This document shows positions 35,168-44,865 of a DNA stretch of 64,000 bases, one piece after another. The first letter of the stretch is position 1. Each line of letters opens with the position of its first letter. Below the pieces are notes generated by a model. That model had not been told where the DNA came from. It ran no database searches and worked only from the letters and a program-made list of their open reading frames with translations. Origin of the DNA: Lysobacter capsici (GTDB lineage: Bacteria; Pseudomonadota; Gammaproteobacteria; Xanthomonadales; Xanthomonadaceae); the NCBI RefSeq assembly GCF_018732085.1, contig NZ_CP076103.1, positions 4,092,001 to 4,156,000 on the forward strand, read 5' to 3'. Made by a program: the position numbers and the translations under genes.

Positions 35168-37369
35168 CTACTTCACCAACCGAACCACATTCTTCCCCGC
35201 ATTAGCGCTATCCCCATACTGATTGATCACATGCGTGATCTCCCCATACCCCCCACCCAACGAAACGGTGGTCATGTTATGGAACATAGCCCCATTCAAC
35301 CCCGCCGCCGGCGCCTCGATCGAACTGAACAACTTCACCGTGCGATTGACGTTGAAGAAACAATAAATCCCCACGCCCCACGCCTCGTGCGAAGTCACCG
35401 AGTCGGCGACCTTGTACGAGGCATAACCATTGACCCCGTTGTTCATCCAACTGGCCTGGTCGGGCACATCGTAAGGAATCTCGCTCTGATAGAAATACAC
35501 CCGCCCGCCATTGCCGTTCCACAAGGTCTGATACCGGTGGAAGTGCTCGACGAACAGACCATAAGCCGAAACGTTGTTGCCGTTGACGACCAAGCCGTTG
35601 ACCGTGGTGTTGACGTTCCAGCCCCAGCCGGTGCCGTGATCCGCGCGCCACAGCCACAGATGATCGGCGATCACGTGATTGCTGTTGATGCGCGCGCTGA
35701 CTGAGGCGCGCCCAACCGCGGCGCCGCCGATGCGGAAAAACAGGTCGTGCAGCGAGGTCGGATTGCCGGAATGATCGGCCGCGCTGCCGCCCGGCCCGAC
35801 TTCCAGCAACACCTGCGAATTGACCGTGCCGGCATCGAACAGCAAACCGGCGATCTTGACCCCATCGACATCGGGCACGGTCATCGCATTGACCCCGTTC
35901 TGTGGAATCAAGGTCGCAAGGCCCAGGCCGAGGATCACGGTGTTGGCGCGGCTTACGCGCAAGGTGTCGTTCAAACGGTAAATGCCCGGCGTCAGCAGCA
36001 AGTGCTTGCCCTGGTCGAGCGCGGCGTTGAGGCTGGCGGCGGTGTCGACGCCGGCCTTGGCGATATGGAAGGCGTCGAGCGAAATCGATTGCCCCGCTGC
36101 CGCGCCGCTGCCCCAACTGGTGCGGCTGCTGTTGTTGCGGATCGCCGGCACGAACACACTGTAGCGGCCCTGCGCGTCGATGGTCAGAAAGGGTTTCTCG
36201 CGGATCACCGGCACCGAGCCCATCACCGTATTGGGCGGGTTCGGCCAGGACACGCCCGACGGCGCGCCGCTCACGCCGGCGAACACCATGTTCCAGTTCG
36301 AACCGGCCCAACTGCCGATCTGCGAATTGCGGGTGAACCACTGCTGCTGGCCGCCGGAATTGATCTGTCCGTCGATCCGGCTGTCGGACAGGAAGCCGCC
36401 GCTCGACCAACCGTTGTCGTCCAGCGCCATGTTGCCGCGCACGTGCATGCGCCGGAACGGCGCGGCCTGCGACACCGCCCAGCGATTGACCCCGCCGGAC
36501 GGATTGATCGCGAGGTTCTCCGCCGCGCGCCAGAAATTATGCGTGGCGTTGCCGTCGAACCAATCGGCCTCGGCATGCACCGCGCCGTTGATGTTCACGT
36601 CGTCGGGCGAGCCGCCCAACCCCAGCACCTGGGTGTAGAAACCGACGTTGACGTCGACGTTGTAAGTGCCGGGCTTGAACAGGATCGCGTAGCGGTCGGG
36701 ACCGAACTGGTTGCGTTCCTGGATCGCGAAGATGTTGTTGACCAGACTCTGGATCGACGATGCGGACATGCCCGGATCGAACACCACCACGTTCGGGCCG
36801 AAATCCGGCATCGAGGCGGCGCTGCCGATCGCGAACCAATTGAAGTTGCCGGTGGTATTGCCGGGGCCGACGCTGTCCATGCGCAACTGGATCACGTGGC
36901 TGCCGGCGGGCAAGCTGATCGGGCTCGATACGGTCTGCCAGTTCTGCCAGCCGCCGGTATCGGGCACCGATAACGACGGTGTCGCCGCCACGCCGTCGAC
37001 GCGCAGATGGAAGTTGCCGCCCGGCCCTTGGCTTGCGACGCGAATCTGCGCGGTGTAGCTGCCCGCATTGGTGACGTTGACGGTGTAGTTGAGCCATTCG
37101 CCGGCCGTGGTCCAGCCGATGTTGTAGCCACCACCGCTGTCGCCGGTGGCTTCGATGCCGACGCCTTCGCTGCGGTACTGGCCGCCGGGATTGCTGTTGC
37201 CCGGATTGAAGTAGCCGACGTTCTGTCCGCCCAGGTCGAAATTCTCGGCCTGCACCGTGCCCGGCACCGCCCACGCGCTGCCGCCGTAGGGCGTGCCCGC
37301 GCTCGCCACGCGCCATGGCAGTAATGCGGCGATTAGAAAAAATACTGCAAGGCCGGGAATGGTCTTCAC
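35168..37369 (-). CDS. Secreted CBM6 plus right-handed beta-helix protein
   Basis: 733 residues from a GTG at 37369, preferred because AGGAG lies 6 bases upstream and a signal peptide starts there (KTIPGLAVFFLIAALLPWRVASA); frames further upstream look non-coding. Residues about 25-165 form a CBM6-type carbohydrate module (VQAENFDLGGQNVGYF ... GEWLNYTVNV ... VIQLRMDSVG). The rest is a parallel beta-helix (pectin-lyase-like) with many Asn/Gly turns, e.g. GFYTQVLGLGG, FRRMHVRGNMALDDNGWSSG. Homologous secreted proteins in actinobacteria are variously named; some carry misleading labels such as adenylyl cyclase. Likely a polysaccharide-active enzyme; the exact activity is unknown. Divergent from a sulfatase. 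Confidence 0.85.
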   Translation of the reverse strand: MKTIPGLAVFFLIAALLPWRVASAGTPYGGSAWAVPGTVQAENFDLGGQNVGYFNPGNSNPGGQYRSEGVGIEATGDSGGGYNIGWTTAGEWLNYTVNVTNAGSYTAQIRVASQGPGGNFHLRVDGVAATPSLSVPDTGGWQNWQTVSSPISLPAGSHVIQLRMDSVGPGNTTGNFNWFAIGSAASMPDFGPNVVVFDPGMSASSIQSLVNNIFAIQERNQFGPDRYAILFKPGTYNVDVNVGFYTQVLGLGGSPDDVNINGAVHAEADWFDGNATHNFWRAAENLAINPSGGVNRWAVSQAAPFRRMHVRGNMALDDNGWSSGGFLSDSRIDGQINSGGQQQWFTRNSQIGSWAGSNWNMVFAGVSGAPSGVSWPNPPNTVMGSVPVIREKPFLTIDAQGRYSVFVPAIRNNSSRTSWGSGAAAGQSISLDAFHIAKAGVDTAASLNAALDQGKHLLLTPGIYRLNDTLRVSRANTVILGLGLATLIPQNGVNAMTVPDVDGVKIAGLLFDAGTVNSQVLLEVGPGGSAADHSGNPTSLHDLFFRIGGAAVGRASVSARINSNHVIADHLWLWRADHGTGWGWNVNTTVNGLVVNGNNVSAYGLFVEHFHRYQTLWNGNGGRVYFYQSEIPYDVPDQASWMNNGVNGYASYKVADSVTSHEAWGVGIYCFFNVNRTVKLFSSIEAPAAGLNGAMFHNMTTVSLGGGYGEITHVINQYGDSANAGKNVVRLVK

Positions 37370-37731
37370 TGGAATCTCCTGCTCGACGGGCTCATCGTTC
37401 GTCGCTGCGGACGCTGTGAGCGAGTTGTACGACGTCGTCTTCGCCGCGTTGCTGCGCGAATGCCGGGATCGCCGTTGAACTGAGTCACAAAAGCGCATGC
37501 GCGCTTCGATCCTGCTGATGCAGGTCGCGTTTTCACCTCGATCGCGCCGTTACTCGTTCGCTACGACTTAAGTAGTAAGCAGGCGGCCGATGCGTTTTCG
37601 CCAACGGTCTCATCGCGGCCTTGCCGCGAACGTGGCCGCCCGGGCGGTCGATCCGCGTCATTGCTTATGTCGAATCCGACGCCTCAACGCCGCCGCAGTC
37701 ACGCGACATCATCCGACCACACAGGGGTCCC
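37370..37731. other. 362-base divergent promoter region
   Basis: Between the CBM6 beta-helix gene and the sulfatase gene. No repeat unit or gene is seen. An A+T-richer patch (ACTTAAGTAGTAAGC, about 37566-37580) is the best place for rightward promoter elements, but no confident -35/-10 pair emerges. Confidence 0.45.
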
Positions 37732-39732
37732 ATGGCCAGCTCGCCCAGCCCATCCGCCCAGCCCGGCGCATCCGCCGAACCCGACGCCTCCAGCAAACCC
37801 AACATCCTGGTCATCCTCGTCGACCAACTGCGTTTCCCGCGTTACGCCTACGGCGCGCAAGGCGGTTTCGTCGACGATCTCAAGGACATCGTCGGCTTCC
37901 AGGGCGAACCCGACGCCGACAACGATTACCGCCAGTACTTCCCCGGCCTGTGGTCGCTGCGCAAGCATTCGGTGGTGCTGCGCAAACACACGATCGCTTC
38001 CTCGGCCTGCATTCCCAGCCGCACCGCATTGATGACCGGCCAGTACGGCGCGCGCACTGGCGTGACCCAGACCGATGGCTTGTTCAAGAACGGCGACGCC
38101 GCGGCGTTCCCGTGGCTGGCCGCCGACGGCATCCCGACCCTCGGCCACTGGTTTCGCGGCGCGGGCTACAAGACCCATTACTTCGGCAAGTGGCACGTCA
38201 GCAATCCGCCGGAGCATTCGCTGCAGCGCTACGGCTTCGACGATTGGGAACTGTCGTGGCCCGAGCCGCACGGTTCGAGCATCAACAACCTCGGCGCGTA
38301 TCGCGACGTCGGCTTCCGCGATCTGGTCTGTGGCTTTCTGCGCGGCCAGGGCCTCGGGCTGGCGTACAACCGCCAGCTCGCCCAGCACGATCAAACCAAG
38401 CCGCTGACGCCGGACCCGAGCACCGATCCCAAGCCCTGGCTCGCGGTCGCCTCGTTCGCCAATCCGCACGACATCGCGACCTATCCGGGCCTGCCGCGCG
38501 GCCTCGACCCCGACGCCAAGCCGATCGGCCCGCTGATGGTTCCGGCCCAGGGCACCTGGAGCAACACACCGACCGCCGGCACGTTGCGGCTGAATCTCAA
38601 TCCGCTCGCGTTTCCGCAGGACAATGCCAACGTCCCGCCGAGCCTGGACGATCCGCTGACCAACAAGCCGGCCTGCCAGTTCGATTACGCCTACAAGATG
38701 GGGCTGGCGCTCGCGTCCAAGACCGGATTGTCGGCGCAACAACAGGCGGGACTGGACGCGGTCAACGCGGCCTTGCTGTCGGGCATTCCGTTCCAGCTGA
38801 CCGCCGATCCGTTCAACGCGGCGCTGCGTTTCGTGCAGTACTACGCGTGGTTGCAGCATCTGGTCGACGGCCATATCCGCAGCGTGCTCGACGCGCTCGA
38901 CGAATCGGGCCAACGCGACAACACCATCGTGGTGTTCATGGCCGACCACGGCGAATACGGCGGCGCCCACAACTTCATGATCGAGAAGTGGCATACCGCG
39001 TATCAGGAAGCGCTGCACGTGCCGGTGGTGATCCAGTCGGCGAAGCTCAACGCCGAGCCCGACATGCGCCAGATCGATGCATTGACCAGCCACGTCGACA
39101 TCGTGCCGACCTTGCTCGGCCTGGCCGGTCTGAGCGAACACGACATCGCGCGCATCGGCGAAGCACTGCGCCAGACCCGGCCGGTGCCGCCGTTCCCCGG
39201 CGTCGATCTGACTGCGGTGATCAAAGGCACGCAGAGCGAACCGACCCAGCCCGATGGCCAGGTGCGCGAAGGCATCCTGTTCGTCACCGACGACGAAATC
39301 ACCGAGCGCCTGCACGGCGATCTCGATCCGCACCAGGTGCATTCGGACCGCGAATTCAAGATCTTCCTGGAGATGGTCGACGTGGTCCGCGACGGCAGCA
39401 GCAAACTGCCGTTCAACGGCCCGGTGCCGCAACTCGCGCCCGGTCCGGTGCGGCAACCCAACCACGTGCGTTGCGTGCGTTCGGGCGAATGGAAACTGGT
39501 CCGTTACTGGGACCCGAACCAGGTCGAGGCCGACGAATGGGAGCTGTACGACCTGGAACACGACGGCTGCGAGATGACCAACCTGCTGGTCACCAACGCC
39601 AGCTTCCCGACGCCGATCGCGGAACTTCCACCGTATTACACCGATACCGGCATCGTCGACACCGCCAATCGCTTGAACCGGTTGCTGCAGCGGTATGAAG
39701 CCGAAATGCTGTCGACGCCGGAATCGGCTTGA
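37732..39732 (+). CDS. Sulfatase (formylglycine-dependent, Cys type)
   Basis: 666 residues; the ATG at 37732 has AGGGG 4-6 bases upstream. The alkaline-phosphatase-like fold starts NILVILVDQLRFP with the metal Asp. The sulfatase signature CIPSR begins at C93, the Cys expected to become formylglycine. HYFGKWHVS, VVFMADHGEYGGAHN (metal Asp and His) and EWKLVRYWDP follow. No signal peptide is visible: the first 25 residues are Pro/Ser/Ala-rich, so it may be cytoplasmic, which is unusual for a glycan sulfatase and more like choline-sulfatase-type enzymes. Divergent from the CBM6 beta-helix gene. A perfect terminator follows. Confidence 0.9.
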   Translation: MASSPSPSAQPGASAEPDASSKPNILVILVDQLRFPRYAYGAQGGFVDDLKDIVGFQGEPDADNDYRQYFPGLWSLRKHSVVLRKHTIASSACIPSRTALMTGQYGARTGVTQTDGLFKNGDAAAFPWLAADGIPTLGHWFRGAGYKTHYFGKWHVSNPPEHSLQRYGFDDWELSWPEPHGSSINNLGAYRDVGFRDLVCGFLRGQGLGLAYNRQLAQHDQTKPLTPDPSTDPKPWLAVASFANPHDIATYPGLPRGLDPDAKPIGPLMVPAQGTWSNTPTAGTLRLNLNPLAFPQDNANVPPSLDDPLTNKPACQFDYAYKMGLALASKTGLSAQQQAGLDAVNAALLSGIPFQLTADPFNAALRFVQYYAWLQHLVDGHIRSVLDALDESGQRDNTIVVFMADHGEYGGAHNFMIEKWHTAYQEALHVPVVIQSAKLNAEPDMRQIDALTSHVDIVPTLLGLAGLSEHDIARIGEALRQTRPVPPFPGVDLTAVIKGTQSEPTQPDGQVREGILFVTDDEITERLHGDLDPHQVHSDREFKIFLEMVDVVRDGSSKLPFNGPVPQLAPGPVRQPNHVRCVRSGEWKLVRYWDPNQVEADEWELYDLEHDGCEMTNLLVTNASFPTPIAELPPYYTDTGIVDTANRLNRLLQRYEAEMLSTPESA

Positions 39733-39770
39733 AGCGATGACCACCGGCGTCGCTTCGAGCCGCCGCATCG

Positions 39771-39806
39771 AACGAAAGGGCCTCGCGATCGCAAGGCCCT
39801 TTCGTT
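39771..39806 (+). terminator. Rho-independent terminator of the sulfatase gene
   Basis: AACGAAAGGGCCT (39771-39783) pairs exactly with AGGCCCTTTCGTT (39794-39806) around a 10-base loop. Confidence 0.82.
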
Positions 39807-39975
39807 ATCGCAAACCATGATGCAATCGGGCCGCGACATCGCGACACTGAGCGGAATCGGACGAAGTAAATGATCTGACCGCCCGCGTGGTGTCAGCATC
39901 GGGGGCGGATAGCGGGCGGAGAGGTCTGTCCTGGCAGGGTTCGGCGCTCGTGTTTCAGATCCTAGCGATCTGAAC

Positions 39976-40065
39976 GAAAAGCATCGGGGCGGAAGCTGCC
40001 TCCCACAAAAGATTCGACGCATCGAGGTCTGTTGTGGGAGGGAGCTTCAGCCCCGACGCGCTTCC
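39976..40065. repeat. Family B inverted pair
   Basis: GCATCGGGGCGGAAGCTGCC then TCCCACAAAAG (39980-40010) faces TGTGGGAGGGAGCTTCAGCC then CCGACGCG (about 40033-40061). It is the same family as 7695-7935 and 55905-56165. It fills much of the gap before the LytS gene. Confidence 0.82.
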
Positions 40066-40230
40066 CGCAGGTCGCGGTGATCGACATGTGCGCAACCCCG
40101 CACGCCACCCCGTCGGCTTCACACTGCGCAGCACCGGCTCCATCGCCGTATCGTCGCCCCGGTCGCAAGCCGCTTCCCCCGTGCGCGCGGCCCACTATGC
40201 TCTGTTCCACGCCTCCACCCGGACTCCACC

Positions 40231-41490
40231 GTGATCAAGAGTTTCTTCTTCGTCGCCCGCCTCGCCGCCGCCTGGTTCGGCCTGTTCGTGCTGCTGGCGC
40301 TGTTCGCCCAGGCCGTGCCGGCGCTGGAACACGAGGACACCGGGCCGCTGTTCCTGGTGGCGCTCATCGTCGTCGCCATCGTCATCACCCACGCGTTCTC
40401 GCACCTGCGCCGGGTGCGTCTGATCGCCGGCGAGGTCAACGCCGGAACCTTGTCCAACCGCCAGCGTCGTCAGATCGAGATGCCGTTCGATGCCGACGAG
40501 GCCTTCGACCTGCTCGACGCCGCCGTGCGCGAACTGCCGCGCACCTTCGAGCTGGAAAGCGCGCGCGACAGCCTGCAGGTGCGGGCCAAGGTGCATCGGC
40601 CCGGCCTGCAAGGGCGCCACGCGCTCAGCCCGGTCACCGTGTACCACTGGTGGCTCGGCACCACCCGCAACCAGATCCTCGCCACCGTCACCCCGGGCGA
40701 AGGCACCAGCCGCATCACCCTGATCTGCGAACCCGATACCGGCGCCTGGAGCGACTGGCTCCGGGTCGACGAAGGCACCAATCTGGAAAACGCCGAAGCC
40801 CTGGTGCGCGCGATCACCCGACGCGTCGCCGAGCGTCGCCGCCACGAACGCGCCGCGGTCACCCGCACCGTGGTCGAGAAAGAACTCGCGGTCGCCAAGC
40901 TGAGCCTGCTGCACGCCCAGGTCGAGCCGCATTTTCTCTACAACACCCTGGCCAGCGCGCAGTACCTCGCGCGCAACGACCCGCCGCGCGCCGACGAGAT
41001 GCTCGGCCACCTGATCGATTTCCTGCGCCGTTCGCTGCCGCGCACCGAAGACTCGCTGTCGACCCTGGGCGACGAACTCGATCGCTCGCGCGCCTACCTG
41101 GAAATCCTCAAGCTGCGCATGGGCGAACGCTTGAGCCTGCAACTGGACGTGCCTGAGGAACTGCGCGCCCTGCCGCTGCCGCCGATGATGCTGCAGACCC
41201 TGGTCGAGAATGCGATCAAGCACGGCCTGGAACCCAAGCCCGGCGGCGGCACCGTGTGGATCCTCGCGCGCCGCGCCGATCACTCGATCGCGATCACCGT
41301 CGCCGACGACGGCCTGGGCTTCAATGCGCAGACCGCCGGCACCGGCATCGGCCTGCGCAACCTGCGCGAACGCCTGCACCTGGTGTATGGCGGCGGCGCC
41401 GTGTTGTCGATCGTCGCCAACTTCCCCAACGGTGTCGCCGCCACCTTGACCATCCCGTCCCTGCAACAAGAAGAAGCCGAACATGCCTAA
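40231..41490 (+). CDS. LytS/YehU-type sensor histidine kinase
   Basis: 419 residues from a GTG start. Two membrane helices (about 4-28 and 38-55) enclose almost no periplasmic loop, so the signal is probably sensed in the membrane or cytoplasm. Residues 60-205 are a cytoplasmic region of unknown fold. The His_kinase domain has QVEPHFLYNTLAS with the phosphoryl-accepting H234, the N box LVENAIKHGLEP and the G boxes DDGLGFN and GTGIGLRNL. The LytTR regulator gene overlaps its end by 8 bases, so the pair is translated together. Confidence 0.93.
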   Translation: MIKSFFFVARLAAAWFGLFVLLALFAQAVPALEHEDTGPLFLVALIVVAIVITHAFSHLRRVRLIAGEVNAGTLSNRQRRQIEMPFDADEAFDLLDAAVRELPRTFELESARDSLQVRAKVHRPGLQGRHALSPVTVYHWWLGTTRNQILATVTPGEGTSRITLICEPDTGAWSDWLRVDEGTNLENAEALVRAITRRVAERRRHERAAVTRTVVEKELAVAKLSLLHAQVEPHFLYNTLASAQYLARNDPPRADEMLGHLIDFLRRSLPRTEDSLSTLGDELDRSRAYLEILKLRMGERLSLQLDVPEELRALPLPPMMLQTLVENAIKHGLEPKPGGGTVWILARRADHSIAITVADDGLGFNAQTAGTGIGLRNLRERLHLVYGGGAVLSIVANFPNGVAATLTIPSLQQEEAEHA

Positions 41491-42277
41491 GCCCCTCACC
41501 GCGGTGATCGCCGAAGACGAAGCGCTGCTGCGCCAGGCCCTGGTCGATGCGTTGCGCAGCGCCTGGCCGGACCTGCGCATCGTCGCCGAATGCGAGGACG
41601 GCGCGGTCGCGCTCGAAGCGCTGGCCGAGCATCGCCCCGACATCGCATTCCTCGACATCCGCATGCCCGGCCTGAGCGGCCTGGACGTCGCGGTCGCCGC
41701 CACCGACGTCAGCCCGCAGACCCAGATCGTGTTCGTCACCGCCTACGATCAATACGCGATCGACGCGTTCGAACACGGCGCGATCGACTACCTGCTCAAG
41801 CCGGTCACGCCCGAACGGCTCGCGGTCACCGTGCAGCGGCTGCAGGCGCGCGGCGGCGCGGGTCCCGGCGGCGGCGGCCAAGGCGAGGCCGATGCGCTCG
41901 CCGTGCTCTCGCAACGCCTCGCCGCGCAGCGCGCCAAGGCTAGCGACAAGCCCCCGCTGACCTGGCTCACCGCCAGCGCCGGCCGCGAAACCCGGCTGAT
42001 CCTGATCGACGATGTGGCCTACTTCCGCGCCGACAACAAGTACACCACCGTGGTCACCGCCGAGGGCGAGGCGCTGTTGCGCAAGCCGATCCGCGAACTG
42101 CTGGAAGTGCTCGATGCCAACACCTTCAAGCAGATCCATCGGTCGACCATCGTCAACCTCAAGGCCATCGCCGGCATCGTCCGCGACGAAAGCGGCAAGG
42201 GCACGGTGCGGCTGCGCAACCGGCCCGAGACGCTGACCGTCAGTCAGCCGTTCATGGCATTGTTCCGCACGATGTAA
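41483..42277 (+). CDS. LytTR-family response regulator
   Basis: 264 residues. The receiver domain (1-120) has the acidic pair EDE near the N-terminus, the phosphorylation site D58 in AFLDIRMPGLSGLD and the switch lysine in YLLKPVTPERL. A Gly-rich linker (about 125-137) leads to a C-terminal LytTR DNA-binding domain (about 160-262; VAYFRADNKYTTVVT, FKQIHRSTIVNLKAI). It is the partner of the overlapping LytS-type kinase. LytTR regulators in this lineage often control surface or protease genes and bind imperfect direct repeats; the targets here are unknown. The lipoprotein gene 49 bases downstream may be a first target. Confidence 0.94.
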   Translation: MPKPLTAVIAEDEALLRQALVDALRSAWPDLRIVAECEDGAVALEALAEHRPDIAFLDIRMPGLSGLDVAVAATDVSPQTQIVFVTAYDQYAIDAFEHGAIDYLLKPVTPERLAVTVQRLQARGGAGPGGGGQGEADALAVLSQRLAAQRAKASDKPPLTWLTASAGRETRLILIDDVAYFRADNKYTTVVTAEGEALLRKPIRELLEVLDANTFKQIHRSTIVNLKAIAGIVRDESGKGTVRLRNRPETLTVSQPFMALFRTM

Positions 42278-42326
42278 CGGCTTCATCCTGCCCCGCCCCG
42301 CCTCATCCATCGACCCGAGATCGATC

Positions 42327-42749
42327 ATGCGCAAGTTCATCGCACTGCTGTGTTGCTCGTACCTGTTGGTGGGCTGCGACATCGGCGGCAACACCATTGT
42401 GCATCGCGAGAACGAAAACGGCGTCGACATCATCCACAGCAAGGTCAAGATCGACGAACGCAGCGCCCGCTTCGAATGCATCGCCAGCCGCAGCGGGCAG
42501 TGCCACTACCGCCTGTTCCGCAAGGTGTGTCCGCAGGCGCCCGGCGCGGTGGAACCGGCGAATGCGCTGGCGAGCGCGGCGACCAACCCGGACGGCCGCA
42601 AACCGGAGTGCGCCGATCGCATCGTCGAGCGCTTCATGGTCAAGGCCGGCACCACCCGCGCGGCCCTCGACATGAAGCCGGGCTTCACGGTCTGCGTGAC
42701 GCCCGACGACACGCCGGTGTCGGCCGATTGCAAACCTTCGGCGCCGTGA
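42327..42749 (+). CDS. Small lipoprotein, unknown function
   Basis: 140 residues with a lipoprotein signal (MRKFIALLCCSYLLVGC, lipobox LVGC, lipidated C17). Aspartate at +2 (GCD) would favour inner-membrane retention by the E. coli rule. The mature part has five more cysteines (FECIAS, QCHYRL, KVCPQA, PECADR, TVCVTP, DCKPS region), probably disulfide-linked. It lies 49 bases after the LytTR gene on the same strand and may share its transcript. Family not recognised. Confidence 0.75.
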   Translation: MRKFIALLCCSYLLVGCDIGGNTIVHRENENGVDIIHSKVKIDERSARFECIASRSGQCHYRLFRKVCPQAPGAVEPANALASAATNPDGRKPECADRIVERFMVKAGTTRAALDMKPGFTVCVTPDDTPVSADCKPSAP

Positions 42750-42756
42750 GTCCGCA

Positions 42757-42776
42757 GCGGCCCGGACGCGGGCCGC
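42757..42776. terminator. Perfect 8-bp GC hairpin between convergent genes
   Basis: GCGGCCCG and CGGGCCGC flank GACG just after the lipoprotein stop, in the gap to the convergent gene ending at 42865. No T-run, so it is only a candidate terminator. Confidence 0.4.
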
Positions 42777-42864
42777 CGTGGAGTGATCACTCATCCGCCG
42801 ATGTGCCTGGACGCGGTTAGCGCATCGAACCTGTTGGAATCAGCGCTTGCATCGGCCGCGACGA

Positions 42865-43278
42865 TCATTCGCTGCGATCGCGCATCGCCAGCAAGGACCG
42901 CTGTTCAAGACTGCATGAGTTCACGCTGATCCCCAGTTGTCCATTTCCCTGGACATCGACCGGCCAAAGCATGCCGTGATCCAAAATCCACCAGGGACTG
43001 AATACGGGAATGAAATCCCGCAGTGGTTCTATTTCGTGCGCCACCAAATGCTCGTACAGATCCTGCGATTCCCAACACCGCTCCTCGCGTGCGCGTTCGC
43101 GTAGATGATCGGTCAGGAAACCCGCCACGCGCCGGGCCGTCCTGGCCAACGGGTCCTCGCGCTCATCGCGATGCCAGCTGCTGGACAAGTCGCGCTTGCT
43201 GGCATCCGACAACTGCGACCACCAGCGGCGCACCGCCGGGTCGCTGGACTGCGCATACGGCATGTTGATCGAGGCCAT
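42865..43278 (-). CDS. Hypothetical soluble protein, 137 residues
   Basis: AGGAGGAACC directly before the ATG at 43278 makes the start and the gene convincing. It has no signal or membrane helix. Trp-rich helices occur in the first half (AVRRWWSQLSDASKRDLSSS, RTARRVAGFLTDHLRERARE), and the second half holds LYEHLVAHEIEPLRDF, PVFSPWWILDHGMLWPV and LEQRSLLAMRD. The family is not recognised. It stands alone between convergent and co-directed genes of no evident link. Confidence 0.72.
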   Translation of the reverse strand: MASINMPYAQSSDPAVRRWWSQLSDASKRDLSSSWHRDEREDPLARTARRVAGFLTDHLRERAREERCWESQDLYEHLVAHEIEPLRDFIPVFSPWWILDHGMLWPVDVQGNGQLGISVNSCSLEQRSLLAMRDRSE

Positions 43279-43728
43279 GGTTCCTCCTGTGGGTTTGGGA
43301 AGGCAAACATCTGCGCTGCCGGTTCGAATCGATTGGATCCGGTCCGAGTCGGCGTCGTGCTTCGGGCAAATGAAGCAGCGGATTTACCGGCGCACGGGCA
43401 TTGAAAACACGAAGGCGGACACGAAGGCGAGTCGGCCATCGTGGTCGCGAAATGCGCTCAGTCGATGGCGGCGGACTCCCCAGTCCACCGCATCGAGGCG
43501 CCCCAGGCGGGGCAGCCGAAAACGAGCCGGCATGGTACCGCCGTCAACGCGGATTCGGCGCGACCCGGCGGCCGGCACTTCAGCGCCGGTCCGGGCGGGT
43601 TGCGGTATGATTGTGCTGCCGGTGAACGCAAGATCGCGCGGACCCCAGGCATCCAAAGCAATATTCCACTGCGTGAGTGCGCCGCAGTCGCTCCCCACCC
43701 CATGTTTCGATCTGCCGCTAAGCGCGGC
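43279..43728. other. 450-base gap
   Basis: Lies upstream of the gene at 43278 and downstream of the methyltransferase gene, both on the minus strand. Several open frames cross it but none has a good start site or protein-like sequence, and no repeat family member is present. Confidence 0.45.
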
Positions 43729-44610
43729 TCAAGCCCGTGGCATGAGGATGCTGCTCCACACCACGATCCGATCGCCGCGCAGATCGTCGTCGCTGCGCAA
43801 CCACGGCTCGGCCGTGATCACCGACGTACACGGACCCAGAGTGCAGACCCGGATCGGGCGCGCAAGCGCAATGCCGCGCAGGGTGTCGAGCACGCTGCGC
43901 AATACCGAGCCGGTGAACGGGGTATACAGATAGAACACCGTACCCGCGGACAGATCGGCCGCGCGCGCATCGGCCTGGATGAAATCCACGCGGTCCAGAT
44001 TCAGGCCCCGCGCACTGCGCCGTGCGATCTCGACATAGGCCGCCTCCAGCTCGACACCGAGGCTGCGCGCCGGCGTACACGCCGCGACCGCGAGCGGCAG
44101 GTGGCCCAGGCCGGCGCCCAGGTCGATCAGCAGATCGTTCGCGTCCAGATGCAGCCGTGCGATCAGCGCGAAGATCTGCCGCGCGGGCGTGGGCTGGTAG
44201 AACACCATCTCCGCCGCCGGCTCGATGCCGTCGTCCCGCGGCGGTTCGAACTGCAGCACCTCGCTCAGCAGTGCATCGAGGTGGTCGTAGGCGTCGCCGT
44301 CCGCGTCGTCGAGGGCGACGCCATCGGAGGCGTATCGCAGCAAGCGCCCGGCCCCGGCGCCGCTTCGCAGGTCTTCGCGCAGGTCTCGGTACACGTCCTG
44401 ATTGATCGTTTCCAGCCTAGCCTGCAAGGCCTGAGCGCGATCGAACAACGAACGATTGGGATCGAGGTTCCCGGCCGCGGCCGTCGGCAGATACAGCAGC
44501 GCGCGTTCGATCCGGTCCAGCGCCTCGATGCGCTCGCGCAGCCGTTCGGGCGCCTGCCACGACGGATCGCGTTCCAGTTCGACTAGCAGGGTCTGCAATG
44601 GACCGATCAT
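43729..44610 (-). CDS. SAM-dependent methyltransferase (class I, DOT1-like layout)
   Basis: 293 residues from the ATG at 44610; upstream extension in frame is unlike protein. The N-terminal 125 residues are helical with Arg/Asp-rich segments. The Rossmann domain has motif I LIDLGAGLGHLPLAVA, acidic loop VELEAAYVEIARR (motif II) and ADARAADLSAGTVFYLYTPF (motifs III-IV). VELE plus the TPF loop resemble DOT1-like histone-methylase folds, though bacterial members act on other substrates. The substrate is not known. No SD is visible, and it is not close to an operon partner. Confidence 0.82.
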   Translation of the reverse strand: MIGPLQTLLVELERDPSWQAPERLRERIEALDRIERALLYLPTAAAGNLDPNRSLFDRAQALQARLETINQDVYRDLREDLRSGAGAGRLLRYASDGVALDDADGDAYDHLDALLSEVLQFEPPRDDGIEPAAEMVFYQPTPARQIFALIARLHLDANDLLIDLGAGLGHLPLAVAACTPARSLGVELEAAYVEIARRSARGLNLDRVDFIQADARAADLSAGTVFYLYTPFTGSVLRSVLDTLRGIALARPIRVCTLGPCTSVITAEPWLRSDDDLRGDRIVVWSSILMPRA

Positions 44611-44865
44611 GGTGGGACTCGGTTTTGAGGCATACGCGTACATCATCGTGCTGCGGCCGCAGCATCCCGTCACCGTGCTGATCGCGCAATGCGCGCAATC
44701 CGTCCGACGCGTCGACAAGAACGGAATCAAGCACCGGTCGCCGATACCGATCTTCCAGCGCCCACACGTTCACGACGGGCCGTGGCGCTCCCGCGTCGGC
44801 CTGAGCGACGACAGCTTCGCATCAGGGATTGGATCGCGACGCGCCACATACGCGGCAGGACGCAG

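Noticed and set aside
37590..39698. Alternative plus-strand frame over the sulfatase
   Set aside because: Arg/Pro-rich shadow of the sulfatase gene, which has the CIPSR and metal motifs in its own frame.
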